Of a DNA stretch of 64,000 bases, positions 1 through 10,690 are shown piece after piece. Under the pieces are notes generated by a model that was not told where the DNA came from, searched no databases, and was given only the letters and a program-made list of their open reading frames with translations. Source of the DNA: Pampus argenteus (Eukaryota; Chordata; Actinopteri; Scombriformes; Stromateidae); assembly GCA_036937835.1 (NCBI GenBank), contig CM072875.1, positions 20,647,001 to 20,711,000 of the forward strand. The letters are read 5' to 3'. Within the stretch, counting starts at the first letter, position 1. Every line of letters starts with the position of its first letter. The position numbers and the translations under genes are program-made.

Positions 1-488
1 GCTGCATACCACAGCTCTCCCACAAGGCGCGAGGTTGTTTTTCTCTTCAACTTACAGTAGCCTGCTCAATCTGCTTTGCACTTACTTGTACAGGATCATG
101 TTTTCTCTGAATTGTTTTACCGCTCAGATAAATACAAACTGTAAATATTTAGTACACGTTTAAGAGGTTATGTTTCAAAATGTGGGGGAAAAGGGTAATA
201 TACTGACAATTTGACTGATAGCTCAGATATACCACAATTATGATTCCTGTCAGAGGGCAAAAACAGATATGGGTCAGCAGATGAGAAAGACTATTTGACA
301 GACATGCATATAGACTGGCTGTTATGTATTTAAGAAACACTGAAGGATTCACAAAACCTGCAGAAATCCATTTGTAAAGAACAAAAAAAGCATCTGAGCA
401 TTTGCAGATTTTTTCCTCTTTTTCTTGTTAAAATCTTTGACAAAGAATGCGTGAATGTTAATGATGTCATTCCTGTCGATTCCTGCAG
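1..488 (+). other. klf6: partial intron upstream of the klf6 zinc-finger exon
   Basis: This is AT-rich sequence without coding signal that ends in a pyrimidine-containing tract and CAG at 486-488, directly before the zinc-finger exon. By comparison with the vertebrate KLF6/KLF7 gene structure it should be the intron between the exon carrying the activation domain plus finger 1 and the exon carrying finger 2. That upstream exon is not in the window, so the intron is cut by the window edge. Assignment depends entirely on the downstream exon. Confidence 0.8.
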
Positions 489-612
489 GTGAGAAGCCCT
501 ACAGGTGTTCATGGGAGGGCTGCGAGTGGCGCTTTGCACGAAGTGACGAACTCACCAGACACTTCAGGAAGCACACCGGAGCAAAGCCATTCAAATGCAG
601 TCACTGCGACAG
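489..612 (+). CDS. klf6: Kruppel-like factor 6 (KLF6/7 type), penultimate coding exon: zinc finger 2 and start of finger 3
   Basis: The 124-bp exon is flanked by AG (487-488) and GTGAGG (613-618). It starts in phase 1 (the last two bases of a Gly codon) and ends in phase 2 (AG of an Arg codon). Read from 489 it gives the inter-finger linker GEKPY, then finger 2 with a CSWEGC cysteine pair and an H-FRK-H histidine pair, then linker TGAKPF and the CSHC pair of finger 3. The recognition helix ARSDELTRH has the R/E/R contact residues typical of KLF/Sp proteins that bind GC or CACCC boxes. HFRKH and KCSHC match KLF6; KLF7 usually has HYRKH and KCNHC. The protein is a nuclear C2H2 transcription factor; its activation domain and finger 1 lie on exons left of the window. 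The paralogue (klf6a or klf6b) cannot be decided here. Confidence 0.93.
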
Positions 613-1310
613 GTGAGGCTGACAGGGGAACGTCACTACATTTTACCTGGGTGACCTTCAACAAGCACCACAATGGAAACAGTCATTTTTGTTTTGTCAG
701 TTGCACAGATAACGTTATTACTGTAATATAATATATAATATAATGTGGTCTTCAAATGATCTCCGGAGGTAGAAATCCACTTGTTGTTTTTCTGACTTTA
801 TCCTTGGTGCCAAGGACTCACTCTCTATCAAAGACCACTTATGTATGCAAATGAGTTTATCAATGATGAATGAGTGTCAAGGACGGATTGACACAATGGG
901 GTTGAGGTCAAGGGGGTCGGATGAAAAGAGCGTTGAGTACAAAGGAAAAAGCAAAAGGTTTGTTGATGAGAATGAGACTGAGCCACCGCGGCTTTATCGT
1001 CCACCGTATGGAGAGATAACAACATTACACAAACCTGCGTATATAGTTTGGGACCGAGGATTATATGAGAATATGTGATTGTATTTATTCTTGGACCTAA
1101 TACTAAGTTCATGTCATATCATAGAGACCAAAATTAGGACCAGCAGAGTCGGAAAAGCCACCGTTGCTAGCAGTTACATCTACATTCATGCACTTTTGCT
1201 TAGTCGACTCATGTTCATGTCGAAATCGGAAAAAAAACACCTGAAAATGTAAAACGTGTATCCAACATTAATGTAGTAGAACTCAAATCTGCTCTCTTTT
1301 CTTTTATCAG
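613..1310 (+). other. klf6: last intron of klf6
   Basis: The intron is 698 bp with donor GTGAGG at 613 and acceptor TTTTATCAG ending at 1310. It joins a phase-2 donor exon to an acceptor exon beginning with G, restoring an Arg codon (AG + G) between finger-3 cysteine and the next cysteine. An ATGCAAAT octamer sits at 845-852, but nothing else in the intron is recognisable. Short ORFs here do not resemble proteins and are treated as noise. Confidence 0.9.
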
Positions 1311-1362
1311 GTGTTTCTCTCGTTCTGACCACCTGGCGCTGCACATGAAGAGGCACATCTAA
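1311..1362 (+). CDS. klf6: Kruppel-like factor 6, last coding exon: remainder of zinc finger 3 and stop
   Basis: After the acceptor AG at 1309-1310 the exon continues the reading frame with residues CFSRSDHLALHMKRHI and a TAA stop at 1360-1362. This is the finger-3 helix (contacts R, H and L) and final HMKRH histidine pair shared by all KLFs. As in KLF6 and KLF7, the protein ends right after finger 3 with no tail. Mammalian KLF6 ends in Leu and KLF7 in Ile, so the terminal Ile is KLF7-like while the preceding exon is KLF6-like. I favour klf6 because three diagnostic positions in the other exon agree with it. No other gene lies on this strand downstream within the window. Confidence 0.93.
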
Positions 1363-1612
1363 GATGGCCTCTGTGTCGAAGGTCCCGAGGGATGATTCTG
1401 GTTGATTGTCCTGACCTGTGGAGGATCAGCGAGGCCGGTGTGTCCTGGGAGCGTTAACAGGAGCACCGCCGTGTTCCAGTCAGTGGAAAAACATGAAGCA
1501 ACGCAGGCTATTATTTGCACCATACTTAGTGCCTCCAACACCTCGCTGTGGAGATTGCTCTTGAAAGGCTTTTACAGAGGAGCGGGAGGGCAGGGAAGAG
1601 ACTTGGAAAGAG

Positions 1613-1632
1613 AAAAAAAAAAAAAAAAAAAA
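1613..1632 (+). repeat. poly(A) run of 20 in the 3'UTR
   Basis: Uninterrupted A20 directly after a GA-rich patch. It is a simple sequence and a likely site of length polymorphism. It is not a retrogene tail, because no processed gene precedes it. Confidence 0.9.
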
Positions 1633-1878
1633 GTTAAACAGGAAAAATCTGGGCTGGAGAAGACAGGAAGAGACTCTTCTGTATGGTGTTTGACGCTTTT
1701 TTCCTGGAGGATTATGGGACTCCTGCAGGGGTGCCGTTCCTCCAATGACAGTGTGATTGCCTGTGCGCATGGGGACTGTGAGTGCCTGCGACTGGATGCC
1801 TGTGCTGGCTTTATGGAGCGGATGGAGCTTGCATTGTGGAGCTGCGAGTGAATGGCATAGATGGGTAGATGTTATACA

Positions 1879-1906
1879 GGGGTGGGGTGGGGTGGGGGGG
1901 GGGGGG
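1879..1906 (+). promoter_or_regulatory. G-quadruplex-type G-run array in the klf6 3'UTR
   Basis: Four G-runs (4, 4, 4 and 13 Gs) separated by single T residues meet the usual G3+N1-7 quadruplex rule with the shortest possible loops. It lies on the sense strand about 520 bases after the stop, so an RNA quadruplex in the mRNA is possible. A further pair of seven-G runs lies at 1996-2012. The pattern is seen directly; any function is inferred. Confidence 0.6.
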
Positions 1907-2586
1907 TGTATCTGTTGTCTCACTGAGAATGAATGCAAGCAGAAAAAAAGGTTTTTGTCTGTGCTGTTTGAGTCTATTGGCTGTGGAGAGGAGTAGGGGG
2001 GGTGTGGGGGGGTGAGTTATTGTCTTTGGTGGAGTTAATTTGGAAAGAGCACCCCCTTTCTGCCTGGAGGTGGAACTACAGCTCCCAGTTCAAAAGTGGG
2101 AGGTGTTTTGTTTAGTGCAGCTATTAAATGTGCAATGTATTACGTAGCCTGTCTCAAAACATACACGCTATAAAGCTCATTTTGTTGTCCATTGTGTAAG
2201 CTCTGTATCTTGAAAGAAAAGAAAAGAAAAAAAACAACAAAAAAAAACAACAGTTGTACACAGTTATTGCCATTATAACAAAAGTTGCATGGGATCTGGG
2301 GATGTGTTGCTCACCTGTTTGCTTATTGGACAACAAAATTCCATTTGAGAGCAGCTACCTTCATATTACTCGATATCATAGTATTGTACAAAAACACATA
2401 AGGCAGTCATTTAGAGTTTTATGTTCTTACGTTGGGGATACCACTATTGCTTGGCAACTGTCTTGATCATGGGATATTTTGTTCCTTTTTCTTCACTTTT
2501 GCTCTTTTCTTTTTGTTCTATCTGTAAATGCACTGTTGACCTTACTGATGCCTTATGTAAGTGGCCTTGTCCTGTTAAATAGATCA

Positions 2587-2630
2587 CTCTCTCTCTCACA
2601 CACACACACACACACATACATACACACACA
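2587..2630. repeat. (CT)n(CA)n compound microsatellite
   Basis: A CT tract passes into a CA tract with two ATAC interruptions near 2616-2623. It lies near the end of the probable klf6 3'UTR. Confidence 0.9.
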
Positions 2631-2744
2631 GAAGATGTGAATGCAGTAGTGCATTATTGAATAGCTTTACAAAGGCTCTGATCCATACAGTCAAACCTTT
2701 CCCCGTTTATCTCACGACAGATTCCCTCTAAACTCATGAATAAT

Positions 2745-2750
2745 AATAAA
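2745..2750 (+). terminator. klf6: candidate poly(A) signal AATAAA for klf6
   Basis: Canonical AATAAA about 1.38 kb after the stop codon. It is followed by A-rich sequence and then T-rich sequence (2798-2830) that could serve as the downstream element. A second canonical hexamer at 3794 competes as an alternative site. Confidence 0.45.
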
Positions 2751-3793
2751 AAAAAAACTAAAAAAAAACTATATATCAGCTTCATAATGACTACCATTTT
2801 TACATTTCTGTGCATTCTTTGTTGAGTATATCATAACAATATCAGAACTAAAATATTCTCCAAAAATCACCCTGGTCTGAGACAGAATTGTGGAGCACTT
2901 GGAAAAGCAATTTTTTTGTAAAGGTTTACTACTATGTAGTATAAGGTGGTGTGGACGCACTTCAGATGGACTGTAACTAGCTATCAAAAGGTACAGAGTC
3001 TTGGAAACATGTTCTCATGAAATGTGGCATACTTAGCTACCACGGTTGTTATAAATTAGGATAAACTTTTACGTCGGGGCCATTTATATCCATCGATGTG
3101 TCAAAGGCTCTTTAAAAAGTCCTCTAGAATAATGACAAGACTCTCAGTCACGAGTCTGTTTTGATGTTGTGTGTTTTGTTTTTGCCCTCAAGGTGAGTCA
3201 GTATCTTTACTCAGTCCTGGTTTAAACAACCCATGATCTGACTAAACGGTACCAAAACCAGTCTGACCAGTTCATCTGAGCTGTGCTGCAGGTCTAGAGG
3301 TTTCTGTCTGTCTCTGCAGGTAAACTAAGGTGAGACCAGGACCAGATGTGTGTCTGTACCAACCTCACTATATGCATGTTTTAACTTGAGTTAAACACAC
3401 TCCTCTACAAGTTGATAAAATCCTCCGATCTCTGTAGTTTCCCTTCAATTCATAATCCATCAAGCTAAAATCCATCAAGGTAAAATCAAGGATATTTTCC
3501 TCGTAGAAAAGATTTTGGAGCCACGAAGTAAAACGGATGTTCAAGCGGTCATTAAACGTGACGTGAGTCAGCTTCACAGGCAGCCTTATTGTAACTCCAC
3601 AACTGTAAAGGTTAACCCGGTCACCATTAAAGAAAACCAGTAGGCCAATGTTCCTTTTTACACTGAGAAAATGTTGAAAAATGCAAAGATGTTGTAAACA
3701 TTGTAAACGAAGAGAATTTTGTAAGGAAGTTTCTATTTTGAAAGGGTATGGGACCAAAAAACATGTGCAGTGTGTTGTTTCTAAAGATGAACC

Positions 3794-3799
3794 AATAAA
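3794..3799 (+). terminator. klf6: alternative candidate poly(A) signal AATAAA
   Basis: Canonical hexamer 2.4 kb after the stop codon, followed by TTGATTTTGATTTGAT-type U/GU-rich sequence near 3870-3885. If used it would give a long 3'UTR of the size known for KLF6 in other vertebrates. AATAAATAAA near 4189-4200 is a weaker third option in A-rich DNA. Confidence 0.35.
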
Positions 3800-3839
3800 G
3801 ACAAGAGGCTGAAAAAAATATTGTAAAATAGACACCCTC

Positions 3840-4862
3840 CACGTTCCTTCATTTGCTTCTGTAATATCTTTTGATTTTGATTTGATTGGAAAACATTAGA
3901 GCAAATGTTGGTTTAACAAAGGCATCGATAGCGTGTATACCTGTGGCCTATCATCTTTCAAGAACACGAAAACAAAGACAAAAAAAAAAAAACTACTTTT
4001 CAGACGTGAATTGTTCTGGACACTTGAATTGTTATGATTTTGCATTCTGGTGCCCGTTAAGTATTTGGTTTTTATTATTATTTTTTATTATTATAATTTC
4101 CCATGTGATTTCTTTCAAAGACCTGAGAAGATGCCCTATCTTTAGCTAGAGAATCTTTATTGGACAAACACAGAGATAAAAATAAAAAAAAATAAATAAA
4201 AAAAAATGTGACGCTCTATTTTTGTTTGTTTTATGGCATAACAAGATTTTTTCATTTGAAATTGTTTTGTAAAATAGTTTCTGTATGAATGTATTTTTTA
4301 TTGGAAAAATCGATAAAAAGAATTTATTGGAACTACGTGTGCTTTTTGTTTTCTTTCTCCTGCAGAACAAACAGGTCATGCAGGAAGTCTTTGTTTACTG
4401 CATGTAGATTCCCAAAGGGCAAATTATTTGTTTAGAGGTCAAAGGTCAGGGTTGATAGCAGAAAGACGCTTCAGCATTGAGAAGATCCTCAGCCTTGTAG
4501 TTAGATAACATCCAGTAACATCCAATATTCTGCTTTATGATAACTTTACGTCTCATTTGTTTCATTTTAACTATAATCTCAGTAGTTTCTGACTTTCTCA
4601 CGCTGTCTGTGACACTCAGACTAAGCCCATCGGTTCCTACTGAAGGTGTAAATCTCACATATGTAGTTTCATTAATTAAAGGTTCAGTTAGCGAGTGAAG
4701 ATAAAACTGTAGTTTAGTAGTTTAGAAGTAAAGTGGATTCATGGTAATGAATGAACGGCAGGTTAACATTAGCTGAGCGTTCATAGTGATGTCTCGTTGT
4801 TGTTCTTAGCAATCACTTTGTTGAGTACAGTGTTATCTGAAATGATGGCTAAAGCCAGAAAA

Positions 4863-4897
<35 letters not shown>

Positions 4898-5030
4898 GAC
4901 CCGCGTTGTGATAAACTGGAATCATCCTTTAAACACACAAAACGAGAGAGCTGGTTGGTGGGATGTGCAGTGTGAGGACAATCTGTCCCACCCGCTCCAG
5001 CCAAGAGCACCGAGTTTTCATCTTACTCTC
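3840..5030. other. non-genic stretch downstream of klf6
   Basis: AT-rich sequence with an A-run at about 3980, an A/T-rich patch at 4060-4210 and the AAAT repeat at 4859. Short ORFs on both strands are rich in Lys, Phe and Asn from A/T runs and resemble nothing. I see no gene here. Confidence 0.6.
4859..4897. repeat. (AAAT)n tetranucleotide microsatellite
   Basis: About nine to ten perfect AAAT units, flanked by unrelated sequence. Confidence 0.9.
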
Positions 5031-5034
5031 CAAG

Positions 5035-5220
5035 AAATTTATGCAAATGAAGTTGTGCCGCAAACAAATCCCTGATAAGAGCTCTGCACACTACACAGAC
5101 AAATAGCCTCTTCATCTCTGATTGCAAGCGCAAAGTGCTTCGGCTTTAGCACTGCTCCACCGAGCCTGTCATGCAAGCCCCAAAGCCCCTAAATAATTGA
5201 AACACTCTCAAGAGTTTTTT
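5035..5220. promoter_or_regulatory. candidate conserved non-coding element with octamer site
   Basis: A block of more even base composition inside AT-rich flanks. It starts with the POU octamer ATGCAAAT at 5041-5048 and also contains CTGATAAG (GATA-type) at about 5091 and TAATTGAAAC at about 5194. There is no ORF or repeat signature. It resembles vertebrate developmental enhancers in texture only; conservation has not been tested. Confidence 0.3.
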
Positions 5221-7430
5221 ATGTTTTCACAATTATATTTATTGCTATTTTAATTTAAATTTGCCAAAACTGAAAATTGAGGAATATAATAGAAAGAAAG
5301 GAAATAAATGAAGAACAGTCAAATCTTCAATCTGATACTCAAACAAGAGGCCCGAAATTTGTATTCTGCAATTCGAAGGATCTCATTTACCCTGAAATAA
5401 TTTGAGGAAGTTGGTGTTTCCAATCTCTGGGGAATTGCTGCACTGTCGGCATAATAATGGCATTTATATCAATTAAATATGAACGACCATGACTGACTTA
5501 AAGTGGCCTTATTTTCTTGCTATTCGGCTTCCTACTGTGTACAGACTTCAGATAAGGATGACACTGGGAAGGATACGAGTGTGAAGTGAAGGAAATACAC
5601 CCCATCACACTTATATATGATTCTACATGAGCACTTGTTAAACTTTAATAAAGACATAATTACATTTGCACTGTTGTAACAGCTCATTTTTAATATTAAT
5701 AATAAAATATGTTTATTTTAACACTTAAATATTGTCTTCATAAGTACAGTTACGGGTAAAACCTCCTCAGTTAGTAGTTTGTGTACAAAATGTGTTATTT
5801 GACACCTCCACAGTTTGATGAAGCAGAACTAAGAAGAGAGAAAATCAGAAATAGTGGAAAAAATGGACTAAAAACATGATGTATGTGATAGACAACAATA
5901 CAAAAATTTTAAATTTTAAAGTTTATTATTATTATCATTATTATTGATGCAAAAAAAAACCCAAAAAAACAGAGAAATCTGAAAATGCATTTGAATCTGT
6001 CTTGGAAAAACTTGATAATTTGTAATTTATGTGTATTTGTAGTAAAACAACACCAAAGACATTTCAAAGACGGTTCAGAGGCAGCTGCAACCCAGACGGA
6101 CCAGAACAACCAGTGACTCCAGTTCCTCCTGTTACACATTCAACACATATAAACACTAATAACCTAATTTGTGGGAATTATTTGAAAGATCACTTATTGT
6201 AAGTAATCCAAGTATTATTTATTCATGGGAACTAATTAATAAATATAAAGGTAAAAAACACAAAGGTCTAAAGATATGTTTGATACATGCTGGTCTGTGT
6301 ACATATCAGACAAACATGTAAGTTATTGTTATTTAGCAGAGCGTTGTATCTGAGTCAGTGCTGCATTCATCACATTCGAGTCTCTGCCCTGAGTATTGAG
6401 AGACTGTACTGTATTCATATTCAGAGCTACTGTCAGTGAAATGAATGAGATCATTCAAGGTCGACCAGGAGAACAAGATCTTCCCTAGAGCAAGGTTTCA
6501 CCACATGCACATATGTATACACACACACACCTCCCCTTCCTCAGAGCTCATATGTCCTGTGGGCCTGGGGGATGGGGGTTGCTTGTTAAACCAGAAGGAA
6601 AGTGGAGGTCAGCGACCCCACATGGGGACGGTAGTCCATCAAGTCCTTGTCACCTGGAAACCTACCGGATGGTTTTCATTCACATCCAGACAGATTCCTG
6701 CTGTTTTTTTTACAGATCAACCAATAAGGTATATTGGAAATGTTGTAGGTCTCCAGTGGTTTATAATGCTTCTACTTACATTTAGGTATTTTAGCTAATG
6801 TTCTGTGCAGAATAACCTAGACTGAATGCAATAATCTTCAAATTAAAATCCACACAAGTCCATAAGGATGTATGTGTTTCTATCACTGCTCCTCTAAACA
6901 CTGCGTCTGGTAGATTTCATCCATATAAGTGAAAATAGGGATATGTATGCAATCAACTGTTACACTTACACTAGACCAACAACTAAATAAGGCAACAAAG
7001 AATATATTGTAAACAAGAAAATAATAAAGTACATAAATATTCAATTCTAATAACATTTAATTTTTCCCCAATATCTTTTGAGGTCTTTAGTGCAGGGCAT
7101 CCAAATGAAATTGAGCACTGGAGAAGCACACCTGTTTCATCTTCTAACCAGCTGTGGTCGTATATATATATATATGGTATATTTTATATATTTGTGGACA
7201 CTGACTGCTTGTAGACGACGGGACACAAACCGTCTGCTGTCAACAGTCTGCAGTATCTTTATATGTTCTTGCTGCATGTCTTATTTTTCTGACATATTGA
7301 ACATTAGAAAATATATACAGTATATACCGCTTGTATTTTGGAGTTATACCCTGCCTGTACTGTAGCAACACTGGTGCTTTATTCTTCATGTTACTGAAGA
7401 CTGGATGGATTTTCCAACCCGTATGTACAC
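5220..7430. other. non-genic AT-rich stretch
   Basis: No exon-like ORF or repeat family recognised. The patch 5395-5520 has mixed composition with ATCAATTAAAT homeodomain-like sites and might be a further regulatory block. A short (TA)n at about 7161-7173 is the only simple repeat of note. The overlapping 117- and 90-residue ORFs at 6445-6798 share the same DNA in different frames and have no family features. Confidence 0.5.
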
Positions 7431-7740
7431 AGACAGTGATGAAGAGGTCTGGAGGTTTGAGGGGGCTGGGGGGCTCCGGCCAGGCTGTGGGTTCGGCTCC
7501 TGATGGATGGGCATTCCTCAGCCTCCTTCCCCCTCTGAACCCCTACTTCGTCCTCCCCACCTGTCCTCTCTTCTCCCCGAGGTGATGAACAAGCTCATTA
7601 CTATGGCGCGCTGATAAAAGGGCGCCATTATCTCTACACAGCGCAACTTTGAACCCTGACAAAGGAATCCACTCCTCCTCGTCTCCGTCTGGTTATGTAA
7701 CGCAGTCATGGCGTGGAGAAGTAGGTGGCTCAATGCCAAC
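7430..7740. promoter_or_regulatory. candidate regulatory block, GC-richer than flanks
   Basis: A 300-bp island with higher GC than its surroundings. It contains a GCGCGCTGATAAAAGGGCGCC segment near 7604-7626 that combines a GATA-type site with flanking GC-rich half-sites, and a CCATTATCTC segment directly after it. ORFs read across it on both strands but are compositionally biased (Pro/Leu or Gly/Arg) and lack splice-site support. I read it as a possible enhancer or unannotated exon-bearing transcript, with low certainty. Confidence 0.3.
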
Positions 7741-9470
7741 GTTTTTAAGATTCATGATCACATACAGCGAGTTCTAGCTCAGCAGGGAACGACGTCCATC
7801 TCTTTTTCTTTCCCGTCATGATGCTTCTGTCAACACAGGTGGAGTTTTTCATCTTCACCGGCATTAAGAAAGACAGGCATCATCACATACTGTAAACAGA
7901 ACAAGGCTTTTATTTAAGATAGGCTTCTAATACAGACATGCCTTCCTCCCATATCACATTACAAGAGTATAATCTTCCCCGTGATACTATTATTATTTAT
8001 TGAAACAGAAAATGAGAGTATGGGGAGTATGACATGCCATTGAAATAAATCCTTTGGTGATTTTTTTTTTCGTACTACACAGTGTAGTACTAGTACACGA
8101 AATTCAGTTTGCCCCTTTTTCCACTTTTTACTGGCTTCAATTTGAAAATGTGCAATAGTCGTGAAAATAGAAATTGAAATATGGCTTTAAAGCAGCAGCT
8201 GGGTGTGAGTTTCTCTACTGTTTATGACTCACAGTAACACAATTTATAAGCTGTATGATAATCGTAACCTGATTTTACAAGTAAGCCACACTGTGATCCA
8301 ACAAGTTTACAGTAAACATGTTGAAAACTGTGTTTTTCCAGGTCCTGAAACAACAAAAAATATTGTTTTTAATCCAACTGTCAGTTATTATTTTTCACAG
8401 ATTGTGGTATTTACTACAGTGAAAAATATTCTTCAGCAACAATGTGACCTTGTTGACAGTCATATATTGTCCAAACACCAACAGCATTCATCATGATGGA
8501 CATTTAAGCAGGACAGCTGCAATATGTTTGACTACAAACACAATGAATCACTCAGAGTCTGTCACAGAAAGAAACTATTCTCTTCAAGATTTCTAAACAT
8601 GAAAGCAAATTGATTTTTAAGGGCTTTATGTTAGAAGCTACTCAGTGATTTTTTTTTAATTTATTATTTTTTATGGTGATGTGAAAGGCCAAAACGAGCT
8701 TACAGACCAACATCTTCACAATCTGATATTATGGCAAACACAACAGTTTTAACTTGAACATGTTTTCAGCTCAGATACTCATATTAATGTTGCTTTAAAC
8801 ATATAATAAGCTTTGCACCAAATTAAGACGTTACCCAATGCAAAAATATAGCATTGCCAAATAGAATAGAATAAAAAAATGTATAAAAATAGAAAAACGA
8901 GAGGCAATTTTAAGAACTATGCCGACAAACTATAAACACCTCCGAGGATGTTTTAAGAATGAACTAAAAATAATTTCTTTTTAAACTGTATACGCAGTAT
9001 TTTGGCTTCTGAGCATGAGGAGCTGTTTGTGCTGTGGTGTCCTTAAGACCACGACTGTCTAATTTGTGTCTTGGAACGAGACAGTGGATCAATTTGCAAT
9101 GCTAGCACTTACCAAAGTGGTTTCCAAGGTTTCCTAAACCAAACAGGAAAAATCTGTTTTCTGCAACTAAAGAATAAGAACTACTTTTTAAAGTCTATAT
9201 ATCTCTGAAATCCATTTTTCATTCGATTTTATATGTAAAACTTTTTTTTCTGCTGAATTTCCTGAACAAACATGTCGACCTATATGCAGCCTAAGAGACA
9301 AAACTGAGGGCAAACAGTTAATAAGTCGTGTCTGCATTTTATAAACTCAAAGCTGTCACAAAGTTGGGGGATTAACATGAGGTTTTTTTACAAGTGGGTA
9401 CATGTACCTCTCATCCTCTAACTCCTCTCAGCTCAGGTAAGACTCACTGTGTGTTTGAATGTAGTAAAAT
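7740..9470. other. non-genic AT-rich stretch
   Basis: No gene, repeat family or strong motif cluster recognised. It contains only T-runs (about 8060, 8650, 9242) and generic AT-rich DNA. Confidence 0.5.
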
Positions 9471-9475
9471 TGAAA

Positions 9476-9478
<3 letters not shown>

Positions 9479-9507
<29 letters not shown>
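9479..9507. repeat. (CA)n microsatellite
   Basis: About 14 perfect AC units after an A7 run. It causes several spurious His/Thr or Val/Cys ORFs. Confidence 0.95.
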
Positions 9508-9508
<1 letters not shown>

Positions 9509-9603
9509 CACCCTGTGAGTTTTCATCAAGGTCACAGCAACCTTTCTCTCCTTTTTCACAAAGAAATCCATAAACACACCCCGAACCACCACCACCCCTA
9601 CTC

Positions 9604-9650
9604 GCACACACACTCACATAAAGGAAAAACGCACACACACACACACACAC
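9604..9650. repeat. interrupted (CA)n microsatellite
   Basis: A CA tract broken by an ATAAAGGAAAAACG segment, followed by ten perfect CA units. It lies 100 bp from the array at 9479. Confidence 0.9.
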
Positions 9651-10184
9651 TCGCACCTCTTTCCCTGAAGGTTTTCGAAGCCCTGTTTGAATTCACCTAT
9701 CACCATGACAACTACTCTGTCTTTACCGCCTGTGCCCGTGGGAGGTTTTTGCCCAGCCTTTTCTAATTTCACACTGTGTGGATATCTCCATTCAGTAATT
9801 ACAATCCCATCCATTCTCATTTTCCCTGTCCAGACAATGTGCCCTGGATATACACAAAAAAATATCTTGCCTCCGTACACACATATACACACTAACCTTG
9901 CACAAACACACAGGGGGGTAAGGACCCCCTGCCATCATGGACACATACAGAAACAGAGGCAGCGTGTGTTTCTGAATGTGTGAGAACGAGATAGAGAACG
10001 AGAAACTGTTACATCTCCAACTTCACCAACGTACACAATAACACACAAACACATCACTCTCAAAATCCAATTACAAGCCAAACTCCAGCCAGTTAAGTTG
10101 GGCTCATTGTTAAAAAAAAGTTAATAAAATAAAATAAAAATAGCAAGTCAAATCAATATGATTTGTTCTGCAACAAAAGATATC

Positions 10185-10690
10185 ATCAACGTCTCACATA
10201 CATCTGTAAATGTTACAGCCTGAATCTGATGGGAAAGGTGTGAGTGGACCACGTGGACGACCTGTGCAACGATCTTAGCAACAACCAAGATACTTGACGC
10301 TGTCCATCATGTCCACTGAGGACCTGTTGATATTAAGAGCCACGTAGCTCCTTACCCACGTCCACTATCATCGTCCTGACACCAGCGGGTCACAACCTCT
10401 GTGGGTCTTTTCATTGTTATCTATGATCAGACCTGGGCTTTGCCTGTCAGGACGTCACGGATCCACCTGATCCTTGAGCTTTGTGACGAGTCTGGAGGGA
10501 ACTATGTTGTTGAACACTCGGTGCAGGTGAGTGAAGAGCAGATATAATCCTTGACCAGGCGTTCAAAGCAGAAGCGAATCCCACTGGCTGGTCTTGTTGG
10601 AATGATGGTGGACCCCTTGAAGCAGGTCGGTATGACAGACTGACCCAGAGACAGGTTGAATATCATTAACACTGGTCAGCACATAGTTTG
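10185..10690 (-). mobile_element. degenerate non-LTR retrotransposon (LINE) reverse-transcriptase fragment, - strand
   Basis: On the - strand, broken frames give segments typical of a teleost LINE reverse transcriptase. In order they are FNLSLGQSVIPTCFK (about 10625-10670), CFERLVKDYICSS (about 10530-10571), WI-DVLTGKAQV (about 10430-10480), then a gap, then an IVDVGK / ALNINRSSVDM / DSVKYLG stretch (about 10275-10375). The catalytic FADD box and the palm region between the last two are missing, so an internal deletion must have removed them. No intact ORF survives and no ends or target-site duplications are visible. The clade is not assigned; it is not the same LINE type as those at 31.5 or 57.9 kb. 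Confidence 0.75.

Larger units (their letters stand above)
1363..2770 (+). other. klf6: probable 3'UTR of klf6
   Basis: Sequence directly after the TAA, running to the first good poly(A) signal (AATAAA at 2745-2750, with T-rich sequence after about 2800). It includes an A20 run (1613-1632), a G-run array (1879-1906), a second pair of seven-G runs (1996-2012), an AAAG-rich patch (2213-2250) and a CT/CA repeat (2587-2630). KLF6 mRNAs in vertebrates have long 3'UTRs, so the true end could also be near 3815, using AATAAA at 3794. The ORFs here on both strands are low-complexity and do not resemble proteins. The boundary is inferred, not observed. Confidence 0.6.

Noticed and set aside
1402..1938. 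Overlapping ORFs of 149 (+) and 152 (-) residues after the klf6 stop
   Set aside because: They run through A20 and G-run tracts in the probable 3'UTR, and their sequences are low-complexity with no domain.
3368..3835. 155-residue - strand ORF
   Set aside because: No family features, overlapping frames and no splice sites that would make an exon; it lies within or next to the probable klf6 3'UTR.
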